Origin: Candidatus Onthovicinus excrementipullorum
GTDB lineage: Bacteria > Bacillota > Clostridia > Oscillospirales > Acutalibacteraceae
Length of the DNA stretch: 64,000 nucleotides
Assembly (NCBI GenBank): GCA_018712345.1
Contig: DVHG01000020.1
Span: forward strand, 1 to 64,000
Direction of reading: 5' to 3'
Positions 23,483-31,291 of this stretch are shown here, piece by piece. Positions within the stretch are counted from its first letter, which is position 1, and each line of letters starts with the position of its first letter. A model generated the notes under the pieces. That model was given only the letters and a program-made list of their open reading frames with translations. It had not been told where the DNA came from and did not search any database. The position numbers were made by a program, and so were the translations under genes.

Positions 23483-23635
23483 ATGACAAAGGAATATACG
23501 CTGCTTTTTAACGGCATCACCCGGGCGATCGAGGAACTGGACCGCCTACGCGCCGAGCTGGCCCGCCTTCAGTGTGAGGCGGAGGAGATGTATATTCAAC
23601 GGGGAGACAACATAATAAAGGATGAAGAAGTATAA
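23483..23635 (+). CDS. Small coiled-coil hypothetical protein
   Basis: About 50 aa (MTKEYTLLFNGITRAIEELDRLRAELARLQ...). The central part is an amphipathic, Glu/Arg/Leu-rich helix that could form a coiled coil. AAGGA is 8 nt before ATG 23483; the ORF track start at 23399 lacks an RBS. No known family. It is read toward the secreted-protein gene 150 bp away but is probably separate. Confidence 0.5.
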   Translation: MTKEYTLLFNGITRAIEELDRLRAELARLQCEAEEMYIQRGDNIIKDEEV

Positions 23636-23788
23636 TCAAATATTATCCAAATTGGTAATTGACAGTTTTGTGGATATATGATATATTTCAAATTAGAGTG
23701 TTAATTAATTTAAGAATAAGGTTATACTCATGTGTCATGTAGGATTTTTGCGGATTTTTCTACTATAGCTTTTAGGGGGAATTTATGA

Positions 23789-24859
23789 ATGAAAAAATAT
23801 ATGCGTCTCGTATCCGGTATCGTTTCGGTCGGCATCCTTGGCGGTTTGGCCGCAGTTCCGGCTTTTGCGGCGGATACGGAGAGGATCATATCTGAAAAAA
23901 TTGACAGCGTCATTAGCGTTGAGGAAAATGGGTATGAGGAAATAAAAACAATCAATAAAAATGATTTGGTAAAAGCGGGACTTTTAGATACCGCCGGCAG
24001 TACACGGCTTGATACGCAGATTATAGAGGCATTGGACATCTGTGAGGAGGGAAGCGCACTGTATGACGATCTGCACGATATGCTGGCGCAGGGGACGGAG
24101 TTGACGGTTTCCTCCAAGTATTTGAAGATTGATGAGGCAACAGGTGCGCAGCAGGTAATTCCGAAGGATCAATGCATCCGCGAAGCGAACGCGGTCAATC
24201 TGAAAAAAGAGGCTGAATTAGCTAACCGGATCTATTCTGAAGGTTCCAATGTGCGTCTGGCATCTGCGCGGTCTTTGGATTATGATGGCGACGAAAAAAA
24301 GTCAACAGATGGATATATGCTTTTAACCCTTGCATATTTGGGAGTGCCCGAAGACGGAAATTATGTGTTTTCTGGTGGCGCAAAATGGCTAACGATGCCC
24401 CCAAAAAGGGGAAAAGATGCGATATCGCTTTATTGCTCAGAAGTGGCATGGACAGATGAATTTCAGGCGACGATTGAATATGATGACCGATTGATAAATG
24501 CGTACAATGGATCAAGCACTACTAAAAAAGTCGTGGACACGCTGGAAGGGGATGAGGCGAATATCGTTTATGATGAGGGATTTTATTATGAGTTCGTTTT
24601 ACCTGATGATCTCTATGAAGAGGCGTATACAGTCCAAATTTTAAACTATTCAATAACCATTTCTGGCCATGCTTTTGTAAAATATCCGGATGAATTGCGA
24701 TATTTTAATTTGTACACGAACTATGCGCATACCTTGAGCAGTCTATTCAATTGGGTGACATTTTCATGGAACATCGGAGGGATTTTCGGTGTCAGTGTTA
24801 ATACAAACAAGTTTACATCGGCGAAAAATTACGACCATATGATCCTAATTAACAGGTAG
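23789..24859 (+). CDS. Secreted protein of unknown function
   Basis: A 356-aa protein with a clear signal peptide: MKKYMRLVSGIVSVGILGGLAAVPAFAAD, cleavage likely after AFA (about 27). The mature part is acidic with no recognised domain; it has a beta-rich middle with many Tyr residues (YVFSGGAKWLTMPPK..., DEFQATIEYDD) and ends YDHMILINR. RBS GGGGG, ATG. It is followed 9 bp later by two paralogous membrane proteins, so the three probably form an operon for an envelope-linked function. The region is less GC-rich than the flanking genes, which may point to transfer. Confidence 0.65.
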   Translation: MKKYMRLVSGIVSVGILGGLAAVPAFAADTERIISEKIDSVISVEENGYEEIKTINKNDLVKAGLLDTAGSTRLDTQIIEALDICEEGSALYDDLHDMLAQGTELTVSSKYLKIDEATGAQQVIPKDQCIREANAVNLKKEAELANRIYSEGSNVRLASARSLDYDGDEKKSTDGYMLLTLAYLGVPEDGNYVFSGGAKWLTMPPKRGKDAISLYCSEVAWTDEFQATIEYDDRLINAYNGSSTTKKVVDTLEGDEANIVYDEGFYYEFVLPDDLYEEAYTVQILNYSITISGHAFVKYPDELRYFNLYTNYAHTLSSLFNWVTFSWNIGGIFGVSVNTNKFTSAKNYDHMILINR

Positions 24860-24868
24860 GAGGAGAAG

Positions 24869-25189
24869 ATGAAATTACCAAGCGAAGATGAAATTACCAT
24901 CGTCGGGATTCTCAGCATTGTAATCCCACCCATTGTGATTTTCGGAATTACGGTACTGTTGATGTGGATTCGGCCCGACGAGCCGGGGGTGAGCAGTTGG
25001 GCGTTTGATACGGTCACTGTCATTGCAACGGCTGTATCTTATTTCGGTGTGCGCGGGATTCGGGAGCGTAGGGAGTGCAAGGAAGAGATTAGGGAGCTTC
25101 GGGAACAATTGGCGCAGATGTCCTCCGTACGCGATCTTTCATCAGAAGATAAGGAATCCAATCAGCAGATAAGGGGGAGAAAACAATGA
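24869..25189 (+). CDS. Small membrane protein with cytoplasmic coiled coil (paralogue 1)
   Basis: A 106-aa protein with two membrane segments (IVGILSIVIPPIVIFGITVLLMWI and VTVIATAVSYFGVRGI), then a charged helical tail (RERRECKEEIRELREQLAQMSS) fit for a coiled coil. Its pattern, LSIxxPP...W...SYFGVRxIR, is shared with the next gene, so the two arose by duplication. GGAGGAGAAG precedes ATG. Holins and small channel-like proteins can look like this, but no family is recognised. Confidence 0.6.
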   Translation: MKLPSEDEITIVGILSIVIPPIVIFGITVLLMWIRPDEPGVSSWAFDTVTVIATAVSYFGVRGIRERRECKEEIRELREQLAQMSSVRDLSSEDKESNQQIRGRKQ

Positions 25190-25557
25190 ACGACTATCAT
25201 CGGGATACCTTTCTCTGGGGGGCACTGAGCATCATTCTGCCGCCTGTTTTGGTGACAGCCCTCTTGATGCTGCTTGCATGGACACATGTTCTAAAGGGCG
25301 ATTCGGGCGAGATCGCGTTCTTTGGCGTTATTGTATCGGCAACACTGATCTCCTATTTTGGGGTCCGGTTGATCCGTGGGGAGATGCGGGTGCGCGCCCG
25401 GCAGGATGAGATCATGCAGGCACTGGAGGAGTTGCAGTCCGAGATGGATCAGCAGCAGCGCGTATTACAGACGCTTGCGGAAAAGCAGGGGATTGATATA
25501 AATGCGCTGAAAACGCCCGAAACGGAAGAAGATCACGATTCATCTAAAAAACAATGA
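25186..25557 (+). CDS. Small membrane protein with cytoplasmic coiled coil (paralogue 2)
   Basis: A 123-aa paralogue of the previous protein: WGALSIILPPVLVTALLMLLAW and VIVSATLISYFGVRLIR as membrane segments, then a longer Gln/Glu-rich coiled-coil tail (QDEIMQALEELQSEMDQQQRVLQTLAEKQ). Its ATG overlaps the TGA of paralogue 1 (ATGA), implying coupled translation and perhaps a hetero-oligomer. A terminator follows at once. Confidence 0.6.
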   Translation: MNDYHRDTFLWGALSIILPPVLVTALLMLLAWTHVLKGDSGEIAFFGVIVSATLISYFGVRLIRGEMRVRARQDEIMQALEELQSEMDQQQRVLQTLAEKQGIDINALKTPETEEDHDSSKKQ

Positions 25558-25565
25558 TGCACCTA

Positions 25566-25592
25566 TGCGGCCGTGAATCGCGGCCGCTTTTT
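25566..25592 (+). terminator. Terminator of the secreted-protein operon
   Basis: GCGGCCG - TGAATCG - CGGCCGC followed by TTTTTA. Confidence 0.85.
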
Positions 25593-25607
25593 ATGTATCC
25601 GCCCCGC

Positions 25608-25868
25608 TCACAGCAGGGTCAGCAGCGCCGTGACGGCGGCGCCGGCGCCGGCCGAGCCGAGCATGCCCAGGGCCATGATCAGCCTGCGGTTGCGGATCCG
25701 GGCGGCGGGCGGGGCCCCGGTGCTGTTCCCAATCTGCTGGGCACGCTCCTTGAGCTGGTGCTCGCTGATTGTGGAATACTCCGGCTTTACAAAAAATAAG
25801 ATTCGCTCAAAATATTCGTTTTCCACCTGCGTGATCTCCACGACCTGCCTGTTGATCCCCTTGATCAT
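25608..25868 (-). CDS. Conserved hypothetical protein with C-terminal membrane helix
   Basis: An 86-aa protein. The N-terminal MIKGINRQVVEITQVENEYFERILFFVKPEY is of a type I recall in many Oscillospirales genomes, and the C-terminus LIMALGMLGSAGAGAAVTALLTLL is a single membrane segment. Function unknown. AAAGGAGGGATCC precedes ATG. It is convergent with the preceding operon and divergent from the DNA glycosylase region. Confidence 0.65.
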   Translation of the reverse strand: MIKGINRQVVEITQVENEYFERILFFVKPEYSTISEHQLKERAQQIGNSTGAPPAARIRNRRLIMALGMLGSAGAGAAVTALLTLL

Positions 25869-26155
25869 CCGGATCCCTCCTTTTCCCTTATCTTGTGCAT
25901 GAAAAAGGGGATTATTCCGGCCAAATTGTTAAAAACAGCGCGGTTTATACTATTTGTATAATAAAAATGGGGCGCTCATGTGGAAAACTCTGTGGAAACT
26001 GTGGACAAATAGATGGGGTTCACCGTGATGATACAGGAAAATATTCGTGTAAATAAATGTGCTTTACAAATCAAATGTTTGTAAACTGAAATATACGGTC
26101 TGTTTAATTTTCTTTACAAATGAACATTTCAGCGGGCAGAGAGCAAAAATTTCCG
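25869..26155. promoter_or_regulatory. AT-rich intergenic region with DnaA-box-like and TTTACAAA repeats
   Basis: No gene. On the minus strand three DnaA-box-like 9-mers lie in the same orientation: TTTTCCACA (25979-25987), GTTTCCACA (25991-25999) and TTGTCCACA (26000-26008). To the right, TTTACAAA-N7-TTTGTAAA (26063-26085) and a third TTTACAAA (26113-26120) form a palindrome plus half-site. It could be a DnaA-binding or other regulatory region. Confidence 0.45.
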
Positions 26156-26184
26156 TTGGCGTTTTTTCCCGGAAATGATATGAT
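26156..26184 (+). promoter_or_regulatory. Promoter of the DNA glycosylase gene
   Basis: TTGGCG, 17 bp, TATGAT. The start near 26191 argues for the second ATG (26220) as the true initiation codon. Confidence 0.55.
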
Positions 26185-26219
26185 AATAGCTGAGAATGAA
26201 ACGAGCGGGATGTGAGACG

Positions 26220-27056
26220 ATGGAAATTGCGGCAATTGGCAGGGATATCGTGGTGAATCGGGTGGACTGTCTAGATTTGGCGCGGACGCTCGACTGCGGC
26301 CAGGCATTCCGCTGGAGCCAGACAGAGGATGGACGGTGGCACGGCGTCGTGCGCGGCACGGCACTCGCCATCAGTCAGGAGGGGGATCGGATCACGTTTT
26401 ACGGTACCACACGCGCGGTATTTGACCGGATATGGGCGCTATACTTTGATCTGGGGCGCAACTATCCGCAGATGGTTGCGCGGCTGTGTGAGGACCCCGT
26501 TCTGGCGCGTGCCGTGCGGGAGCACCGCGGAATCCGTATCCTCCGTCAGGAGCCGTGGGAGGCGCTGTGCTCCTTTATTATCTCCCAGAACAATAACATT
26601 CCCCGGATTAAGGGCATTATCGCCAGACTGTGTGAATACTTTGGAGAGAGGGCGTCAGGCGGCGGCTTTGCCTTCCCGGGGCCAGAGCGTCTGGCGCCGC
26701 TGGAGCCGGAGGATCTGGCGGTACTGCGTGCGGGATTCCGGGCGCGGTATATCATTGATGCGGCGCGGAAGGTGTCGGACGGCACGGTACCGCTCGACGG
26801 ACTGGATTACCTCCCGATTGATGAGGCACGCGCCCGGCTGATGCAGATCACAGGGGTCGGTATTAAGGTGGCGGACTGCACCCTGCTCTACGGTGCGGGG
26901 CGGCTGGAGATCTGCCCGATGGATGTCTGGATGAAGCGCGTGATTGCGGCCTTTTATCCGCAGGGGATGCCGCCGTGCACCGCCGGGCTCGAGGGGGTGG
27001 CCCAGCAGTATCTGTTCCATTATGCGCGTACAAGTGGTGTGCTCAGTGCCGGATAG
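26220..27056 (+). CDS. 8-oxoguanine DNA glycosylase (OGG family)
   Basis: A 278-aa base-excision repair enzyme. The N-terminal OGG domain has LARTLDCGQAFRW (about 17-29), and the helix-hairpin-helix GPD core has WEALCSFIISQNNNIPRIKGII (about 113-134) and ITGVGIKVADCTLLYGAGRLEICPMDVWMKR (about 208-238). The Lys of GVGIKVAD and the Asp of PMDVW match the catalytic Lys and Asp of OGG1, so it should be a bifunctional glycosylase/AP lyase removing oxidised guanine. The ORF also offers ATG 26196; 26220 is preferred because the predicted promoter leaves almost no leader for 26196. Confidence 0.9.
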   Translation: MEIAAIGRDIVVNRVDCLDLARTLDCGQAFRWSQTEDGRWHGVVRGTALAISQEGDRITFYGTTRAVFDRIWALYFDLGRNYPQMVARLCEDPVLARAVREHRGIRILRQEPWEALCSFIISQNNNIPRIKGIIARLCEYFGERASGGGFAFPGPERLAPLEPEDLAVLRAGFRARYIIDAARKVSDGTVPLDGLDYLPIDEARARLMQITGVGIKVADCTLLYGAGRLEICPMDVWMKRVIAAFYPQGMPPCTAGLEGVAQQYLFHYARTSGVLSAG

Positions 27057-27128
27057 CTGCGGCCGCCTTTGGGCAAATATACTACAAAACAGGAGTGAAG
27101 ATTGTTGGTCATAATCGTGAAAATAGAA

Positions 27129-27157
27129 TTGACTTCTATTTAATCTTTTGTTAAAAT
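27129..27157 (+). promoter_or_regulatory. Promoter of the aminotransferase/transketolase operon
   Basis: TTGACT, 17 bp, TAAAAT, about 140 nt before the TTG start of the first gene. It is the best promoter in the intergenic region; the two palindromes lie downstream of it. Confidence 0.6.
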
Positions 27158-27218
27158 AGCAGTATAAATATTTTGAGCACCCGGTATGGACCGTCCGGTT
27201 TTCCAGGGGATATGGAGT

Positions 27219-27234
27219 GAGCGGATATTCGCTC
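27219..27234 (+). promoter_or_regulatory. Palindromic operator 1 (GAGCG-N6-CGCTC)
   Basis: GAGCG-GATATT-CGCTC, nearly the same as operator 2 and centred exactly 40 bp from it. The size and symmetry fit a TetR-family site, and a TetR gene ends this locus. Confidence 0.65.
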
Positions 27235-27257
27235 CTTCCTTCCCTGATGGCGCCGGA

Positions 27258-27275
27258 TGAGCGAATACTCGCTCA
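27258..27275 (+). promoter_or_regulatory. Palindromic operator 2 (TGAGCG-N6-CGCTCA)
   Basis: TGAGCG-AATACT-CGCTCA, a perfect 6-bp-arm palindrome about 20 nt before the first gene of the operon. Binding here could block elongation or translation of the leader. The TetR assignment is inferred from location and shape. Confidence 0.65.
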
Positions 27276-27296
27276 CAAAGCAGGGAGGAATGCACT

Positions 27297-28064
27297 TTGC
27301 TGACGACGACTGATTCCAAAACGATGGCCTACATCAACATGTTTGCCGTCCTTGGAACACTGGAAAATCTGTGTGAACTGGACGAGAATGCCAGCGCCCT
27401 TCTCAGCGGAAAAAAGCCGATCCGCATCGGCTTTGAGGTCAAGGGCGGCCCGAGCGCGACGCTCCTGTTCAAAAATGGGAAGTGCCGCATGGAGGATGGA
27501 ATCCGCGACTGTGAGGTCAAGCTTCCGTTTTCCTCCTGCGAAAAGTTCAACGGTTTGATCGACGGTACTACGACGCCGATCCCCTCCAAGGGCTTTACGC
27601 ACATCGGATTCCTGCTCAAGACCTTTGTCCCGCTGACGGACCTGCTCGCCAAGTATCTCCGTCCGAGCGAGGAGGATATGAAGGATCCCGCGTTCCGTAA
27701 AAAGAGCATTGAGATGACGCTCTACTGCGCGGCGGTGGCGATCTCCCAGGTCGCCAATCACGACCAGAGCGGTAAGTTCAGCGCTAATCTGATCCCGGAT
27801 GGCGAGATCGCCATGGGCGTCAAGGATTCGATCGGTGCCACGCTCCGTGTAAAAGATCATCATATGGTCACGATCAAAAAGCCGTGCGAGCATCCGCGCG
27901 CCGCGATGGAGTTCAGCTCCCTCGATGTGGTCGGCGGTGTTCTCTCCGGCCAGCTGAGCGCGATGGGCTGCATCTGTGACGGTACGATCTCCATGCGCGG
28001 CATGGTCAATATGATCGACAATGTCAACCGTATTCTCGACAGGGTCAGCCTGTACTTATCCTAA
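27297..28064 (+). CDS. SCP2-like protein 1 of the transketolase/aminotransferase operon
   Basis: A 255-aa soluble protein starting at TTG after GGGAGGAATGCACT. Residues about 40-100 (PIRIGFEVKGGPSATLLFKNGKCRMEDGIRDCEVKLPFSSCEKFNGLIDGTTTP) follow the strand pattern of SCP2-like lipid/sterol-carrier domains, and a helical segment (VPLTDLLAKYLRPSEEDMKD...MTLYCAAVAISQVANHD) is shared with the last gene of the operon, so the two are paralogues. A role in binding or presenting a hydrophobic substrate is inferred from the fold only. First gene of the unit, 15 bp before the aminotransferase gene, behind two palindromic operators. Confidence 0.6.
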   Translation: MLTTTDSKTMAYINMFAVLGTLENLCELDENASALLSGKKPIRIGFEVKGGPSATLLFKNGKCRMEDGIRDCEVKLPFSSCEKFNGLIDGTTTPIPSKGFTHIGFLLKTFVPLTDLLAKYLRPSEEDMKDPAFRKKSIEMTLYCAAVAISQVANHDQSGKFSANLIPDGEIAMGVKDSIGATLRVKDHHMVTIKKPCEHPRAAMEFSSLDVVGGVLSGQLSAMGCICDGTISMRGMVNMIDNVNRILDRVSLYLS

Positions 28065-28079
28065 AAGGGGGCACGGAAT

Positions 28080-29336
28080 ATGAGCTTTAAAATCAACACC
28101 TATACAAAGAGCCGTGAAATGTTCAACCGGGCGTTTAAGGTAATTCCGTCCGGCATCTATGGCCATCAGGGGCCGTCAGAGGGCTGCTATATCCCCAACG
28201 ACGCGTTCCCGCTCTACTCCTCCAAGGCCCAGGGCACATACTTCTGGGATCTGGATGGCAACAAGTATATCGACTACATGTGCGGCTACGGCCCCAACGT
28301 GCTGGGGTACTGTGACCCGGATGTCGACGCGGCGGCGCTTGAGCAGCTCAAAAAGGAGAACTGCGTGACGATCCCGTCCTCCGTCATGGTGGACTTTGCG
28401 GAGCTGCTGGTCGACACTGTCGCCTGTGCGGACTGGGCGTTCTTCGCCAAGAACGGCAACGACGTCACTTCGCTGGCGGTCATTACCGCGCGCGCGGCCA
28501 CCCACCGCAAGAAGATCGTCTTCTTCAACGGCTACTATCATGGCGTTTCCCCATGGACACAGAAGCTCGACTACCCCGGCATCCTCGAGGAGGAGGTTTG
28601 CAACAACATCTATGTCCCGTGGAACGATTATGCCGCTCTGGAGCGCGTGTTTGAGGAGAACAAGGGCGAGATTGCCGGTATCATCGCACAGCCATACATG
28701 CATGGCAACTTCGTGGACAATGAGTTCCCGGCAGACGGCTTCTGGCAGAAGGTTCGCAAGCTCTGCGACGACAATGGCACCGTCCTCATCATTGATGATG
28801 TCCGCGCCGGATTCCGTCTGGATCTGGCGGGCAGCGATCACTACTTCGGCTTTAAGGCGGACCTGATCTGCTTCTGTAAAGCACTGGCGAATGGCTACAA
28901 TGTCTCCGCACTGTGCGGCCGTGCCGACCTGAAGGACGTCGTCAGCTCCATCACCTACACGGGCAGCTACTGGATGAGCGCCGTCCCGTTCGCGGCCGGC
29001 ATCGCCTGCATCAATAAACTCAAGCAGATCAACGCCCCGGCGCTGTTTAAGGAGAAGGGTGAAAAGCTCACCACCGGCCTTGTTGCCGCGGCGAAGGAGC
29101 ATGGCTTCCACCTGAAGGCCACCGGTGCACCGGCACTGTTCTACCTGCGTACAGCGGATGACGACTCCCTGATGATCCATCAGGAGTTTATCGCGGAGAT
29201 GGTCAAGCGCGGCGTCTTCCTGACCTCGCACCATAACCATTTCATCAATGCGTCGCTCTCCGATGAGGATATCAACCGCACCATTGAGATCGCCGAGGAG
29301 GCGTTCAAGGTCGTCCGCGAGAAGCATCCGCTCTGA
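28080..29336 (+). CDS. Class III aminotransferase (glutamate-1-semialdehyde aminomutase-like)
   Basis: A 418-aa PLP enzyme of aminotransferase class III. It has the N-terminal GTYFWDLDGNKYIDYMCGYGPNVLGY (about 52-77), FFAKNGNDVTSLAVITARAAT, FFNGYYHGVSPW, the cofactor Asp in VLIIDDVRAGFRLD (usually DEV), and the Schiff-base Lys in LICFCKALANGYNVSALCG. Overall it is closest to glutamate-1-semialdehyde aminomutase-like enzymes, but no haem genes are nearby, so it more likely transfers amino groups to an aldehyde or ketone in a dedicated pathway. It lies between an SCP2-like gene and the two transketolase genes in one operon. Confidence 0.85.
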   Translation: MSFKINTYTKSREMFNRAFKVIPSGIYGHQGPSEGCYIPNDAFPLYSSKAQGTYFWDLDGNKYIDYMCGYGPNVLGYCDPDVDAAALEQLKKENCVTIPSSVMVDFAELLVDTVACADWAFFAKNGNDVTSLAVITARAATHRKKIVFFNGYYHGVSPWTQKLDYPGILEEEVCNNIYVPWNDYAALERVFEENKGEIAGIIAQPYMHGNFVDNEFPADGFWQKVRKLCDDNGTVLIIDDVRAGFRLDLAGSDHYFGFKADLICFCKALANGYNVSALCGRADLKDVVSSITYTGSYWMSAVPFAAGIACINKLKQINAPALFKEKGEKLTTGLVAAAKEHGFHLKATGAPALFYLRTADDDSLMIHQEFIAEMVKRGVFLTSHHNHFINASLSDEDINRTIEIAEEAFKVVREKHPL

Positions 29337-29408
29337 TTCCACTGAACTTTTCGGCATCTGGCAGTGCCGTTTAGATTGAAAAGAATTTTGAAAGAGGAGG
29401 CAATTTAC

Positions 29409-30275
29409 ATGCCACTTACCAAGCAGGAATGGCTCGATTTGGAAGCCAAGGCAAACCAGCTCCGGCACACCACGCTGGACACCACCCTGTGCGCCGGCAG
29501 CGGTCACATCGGCGGCAGTCTGAGCGCCATGGATATGCTCGTATGCCTGTATTACAAGTATATGAATATCAAGGTGGAGGATCCCAACTGGATTGACAGG
29601 GACCGCTTCATCCTCTCCAAGGGTCACATCGGCATCGGCTATGCCGGCCTTTTGATCGACAAGGGCTGGAATGACGCGGATCAGCTCAAGACCTTCAACC
29701 TGTCCGGCTCCAAGATGGGTGTCCATCTGGATTCCAATAAGGTTGTCGGTGTGGATGCATCCACCGGCTCTCTTGGTCACGGATTTTCCATTGCCGTCGG
29801 TACGGCGCTGGCAGCTAGGGTCCGCGGCAAGGACTATATTACTTATTGTATGCTCGGCGATGGCGAGCTGGATGAGGGCTCCAACTGGGAGGCCGCCATG
29901 TCCGCCAGCCAGTTTAAGCTCGATAATCTGATCTGCTTTGTGGACCGCAACATGCTTATGATGGACGGCCCCACGGAGGATGAGATGGCCCTTGAGCCGC
30001 TTGATAAGAAGTTTGAGGCCTTTGGTTTCAACACGCTGACGATTGACGGCAACAATATGAAAGAGATCTGCGAGGCCATTGACAACGGCCTTGCCTGCAA
30101 GGGCAAGCCCACCATGATTATCGCCAAGACCGTCAAGGGCTGCGGCATTAAGTTCATGGAAAATCAGTACAAGTGGCACTACGGAGCGATCGACCAGGAT
30201 CTGCACGATCAGGCTGCCGCGGATCTGGATGCGATGTATAAAGAGCGCGTAGCGCGCGTTGAGAAGGAGGCTTAA
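29409..30275 (+). CDS. Transketolase, N-terminal (TPP-binding) subunit
   Basis: A 288-aa protein corresponding to the N-terminal half of transketolase. ATLDTTLCAGSGHIGGSLSAMDMLVCLYY-type sequence, LSKGHIGIGYAGLL and the TPP/Mg motif GDGELDEGSNWEAAMSASQFKLDNLICFVDRN (about 140-172) are all present. Together with the next gene it makes a complete two-subunit transketolase that moves a two-carbon ketol unit between sugars or other alpha-hydroxyketones. The start was set at ATG 29409 (AGAGGAGGCAATTTAC) rather than the ORF start at 29364. Split enzymes of this type are used for special substrates as well as central metabolism; the operon context suggests the former. Confidence 0.9.
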   Translation: MPLTKQEWLDLEAKANQLRHTTLDTTLCAGSGHIGGSLSAMDMLVCLYYKYMNIKVEDPNWIDRDRFILSKGHIGIGYAGLLIDKGWNDADQLKTFNLSGSKMGVHLDSNKVVGVDASTGSLGHGFSIAVGTALAARVRGKDYITYCMLGDGELDEGSNWEAAMSASQFKLDNLICFVDRNMLMMDGPTEDEMALEPLDKKFEAFGFNTLTIDGNNMKEICEAIDNGLACKGKPTMIIAKTVKGCGIKFMENQYKWHYGAIDQDLHDQAAADLDAMYKERVARVEKEA

Positions 30276-30277
30276 TC

Positions 30278-31288
30278 ATGGCAGGAGGATTGGTTTATAC
30301 GGCGGTTGGCTCCGATGCTATGGCAACAGCCGAGTACTACGGACAGGCGCTTTGTGAGCTTGCAAAAGAGCACCCCGATATCGTTGCCCTGACGGCAGAT
30401 CTCGGCGGTTCTACTAAAATCGGCGTATTCGGGAAGGAGTTCCCGGACCGCTTCTTTAACGTTGGTATTGCGGAGCAGAACATGGTCGGTATCGCAGCCG
30501 GCATGGCTAAGGCAGGGCTTGTTCCATTTATCTCCACAATGTCCGTGTTTGCGACTATGCGCGTGGCCGATCAGCTGCACGCGGATGTCTGCTATCAGAA
30601 CGCAAATGTAAAAATCATCGGTACCCATGCGGGCACATCGTTTGGTCAAGCGGGTTCCACCCACCATGCGATTGTTGATTTTGGCCTGCTGCGCACGCTG
30701 CCGAATATGAAGCTCGTCTGCCCCGCAGACGGCATGGAGACGGTCAACGCCGTCCGCGCGGCATATGAGACCCCCGGCCCGTTTTACATCCGCATCAACC
30801 GCGGCTTTGACCGGCTCCTGTATGAGAACACGGAGTATGGTTTCCAGCTGGGCAAGGCTCATATGCTTAACGACGGTACGGACCTGACGATCATTGCCTG
30901 TGGCTCCTGCGTCTATCAGGCGCTCCAGGCGGCTAAGGCACTTGAGGTCAATGATGGCCTGAAAATCCGCGTGCTGAACATGCATACGCTCAAGCCGATT
31001 GACCGCGAGGCAGTTGAAAAGGCGATTGTTGACACCCGCCGCATTATTACCGTTGAGGATCACAATATCATCAACGGCCTTGGCAGCGCTGTTGCGGATA
31101 TTATTGCAGAGTCCGGCAAGGGATGCGCATTCAAACGTCTGGGTGTTCAGGATCAGTTTGCGCCGATTGGGCTGCATGAGGATATCATGTCCGTGCTCGG
31201 TATTGATGCAAACGGCATTATGGCTGCAGTCCGCGAGGTCATGCATAAGGACTTCGAGGAAGATGACGCATGGGATGACGAGGTGTGA
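30278..31288 (+). CDS. Transketolase, C-terminal (pyrimidine-binding) subunit
   Basis: A 336-aa protein with the Pyr and C-terminal domains of transketolase. FFNVGIAEQNMVGIAAGMAKAG (about 64-86) carries the Glu that activates TPP; GTHAGTSFGQAGSTHHAIVD and LVCPADGMETVNAVRAAYE follow, and the C-terminal domain contains VLNMHTLKPIDREAV and ITVEDHNIINGLGSAVADII. It starts 2 bp after the N-terminal subunit (AAGGAGGCTTAATC-ATG), so the subunits are co-translated. The C-terminus is acidic (DFEEDDAWDDEV). Confidence 0.9.
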   Translation: MAGGLVYTAVGSDAMATAEYYGQALCELAKEHPDIVALTADLGGSTKIGVFGKEFPDRFFNVGIAEQNMVGIAAGMAKAGLVPFISTMSVFATMRVADQLHADVCYQNANVKIIGTHAGTSFGQAGSTHHAIVDFGLLRTLPNMKLVCPADGMETVNAVRAAYETPGPFYIRINRGFDRLLYENTEYGFQLGKAHMLNDGTDLTIIACGSCVYQALQAAKALEVNDGLKIRVLNMHTLKPIDREAVEKAIVDTRRIITVEDHNIINGLGSAVADIIAESGKGCAFKRLGVQDQFAPIGLHEDIMSVLGIDANGIMAAVREVMHKDFEEDDAWDDEV

Positions 31289-31291
31289 TCT

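Noticed and set aside
28176-30206. 676-aa minus-strand ORF (and 30272-31855 minus)
   Set aside because: Shadows of the aminotransferase and transketolase genes, whose motifs are clear on the plus strand.
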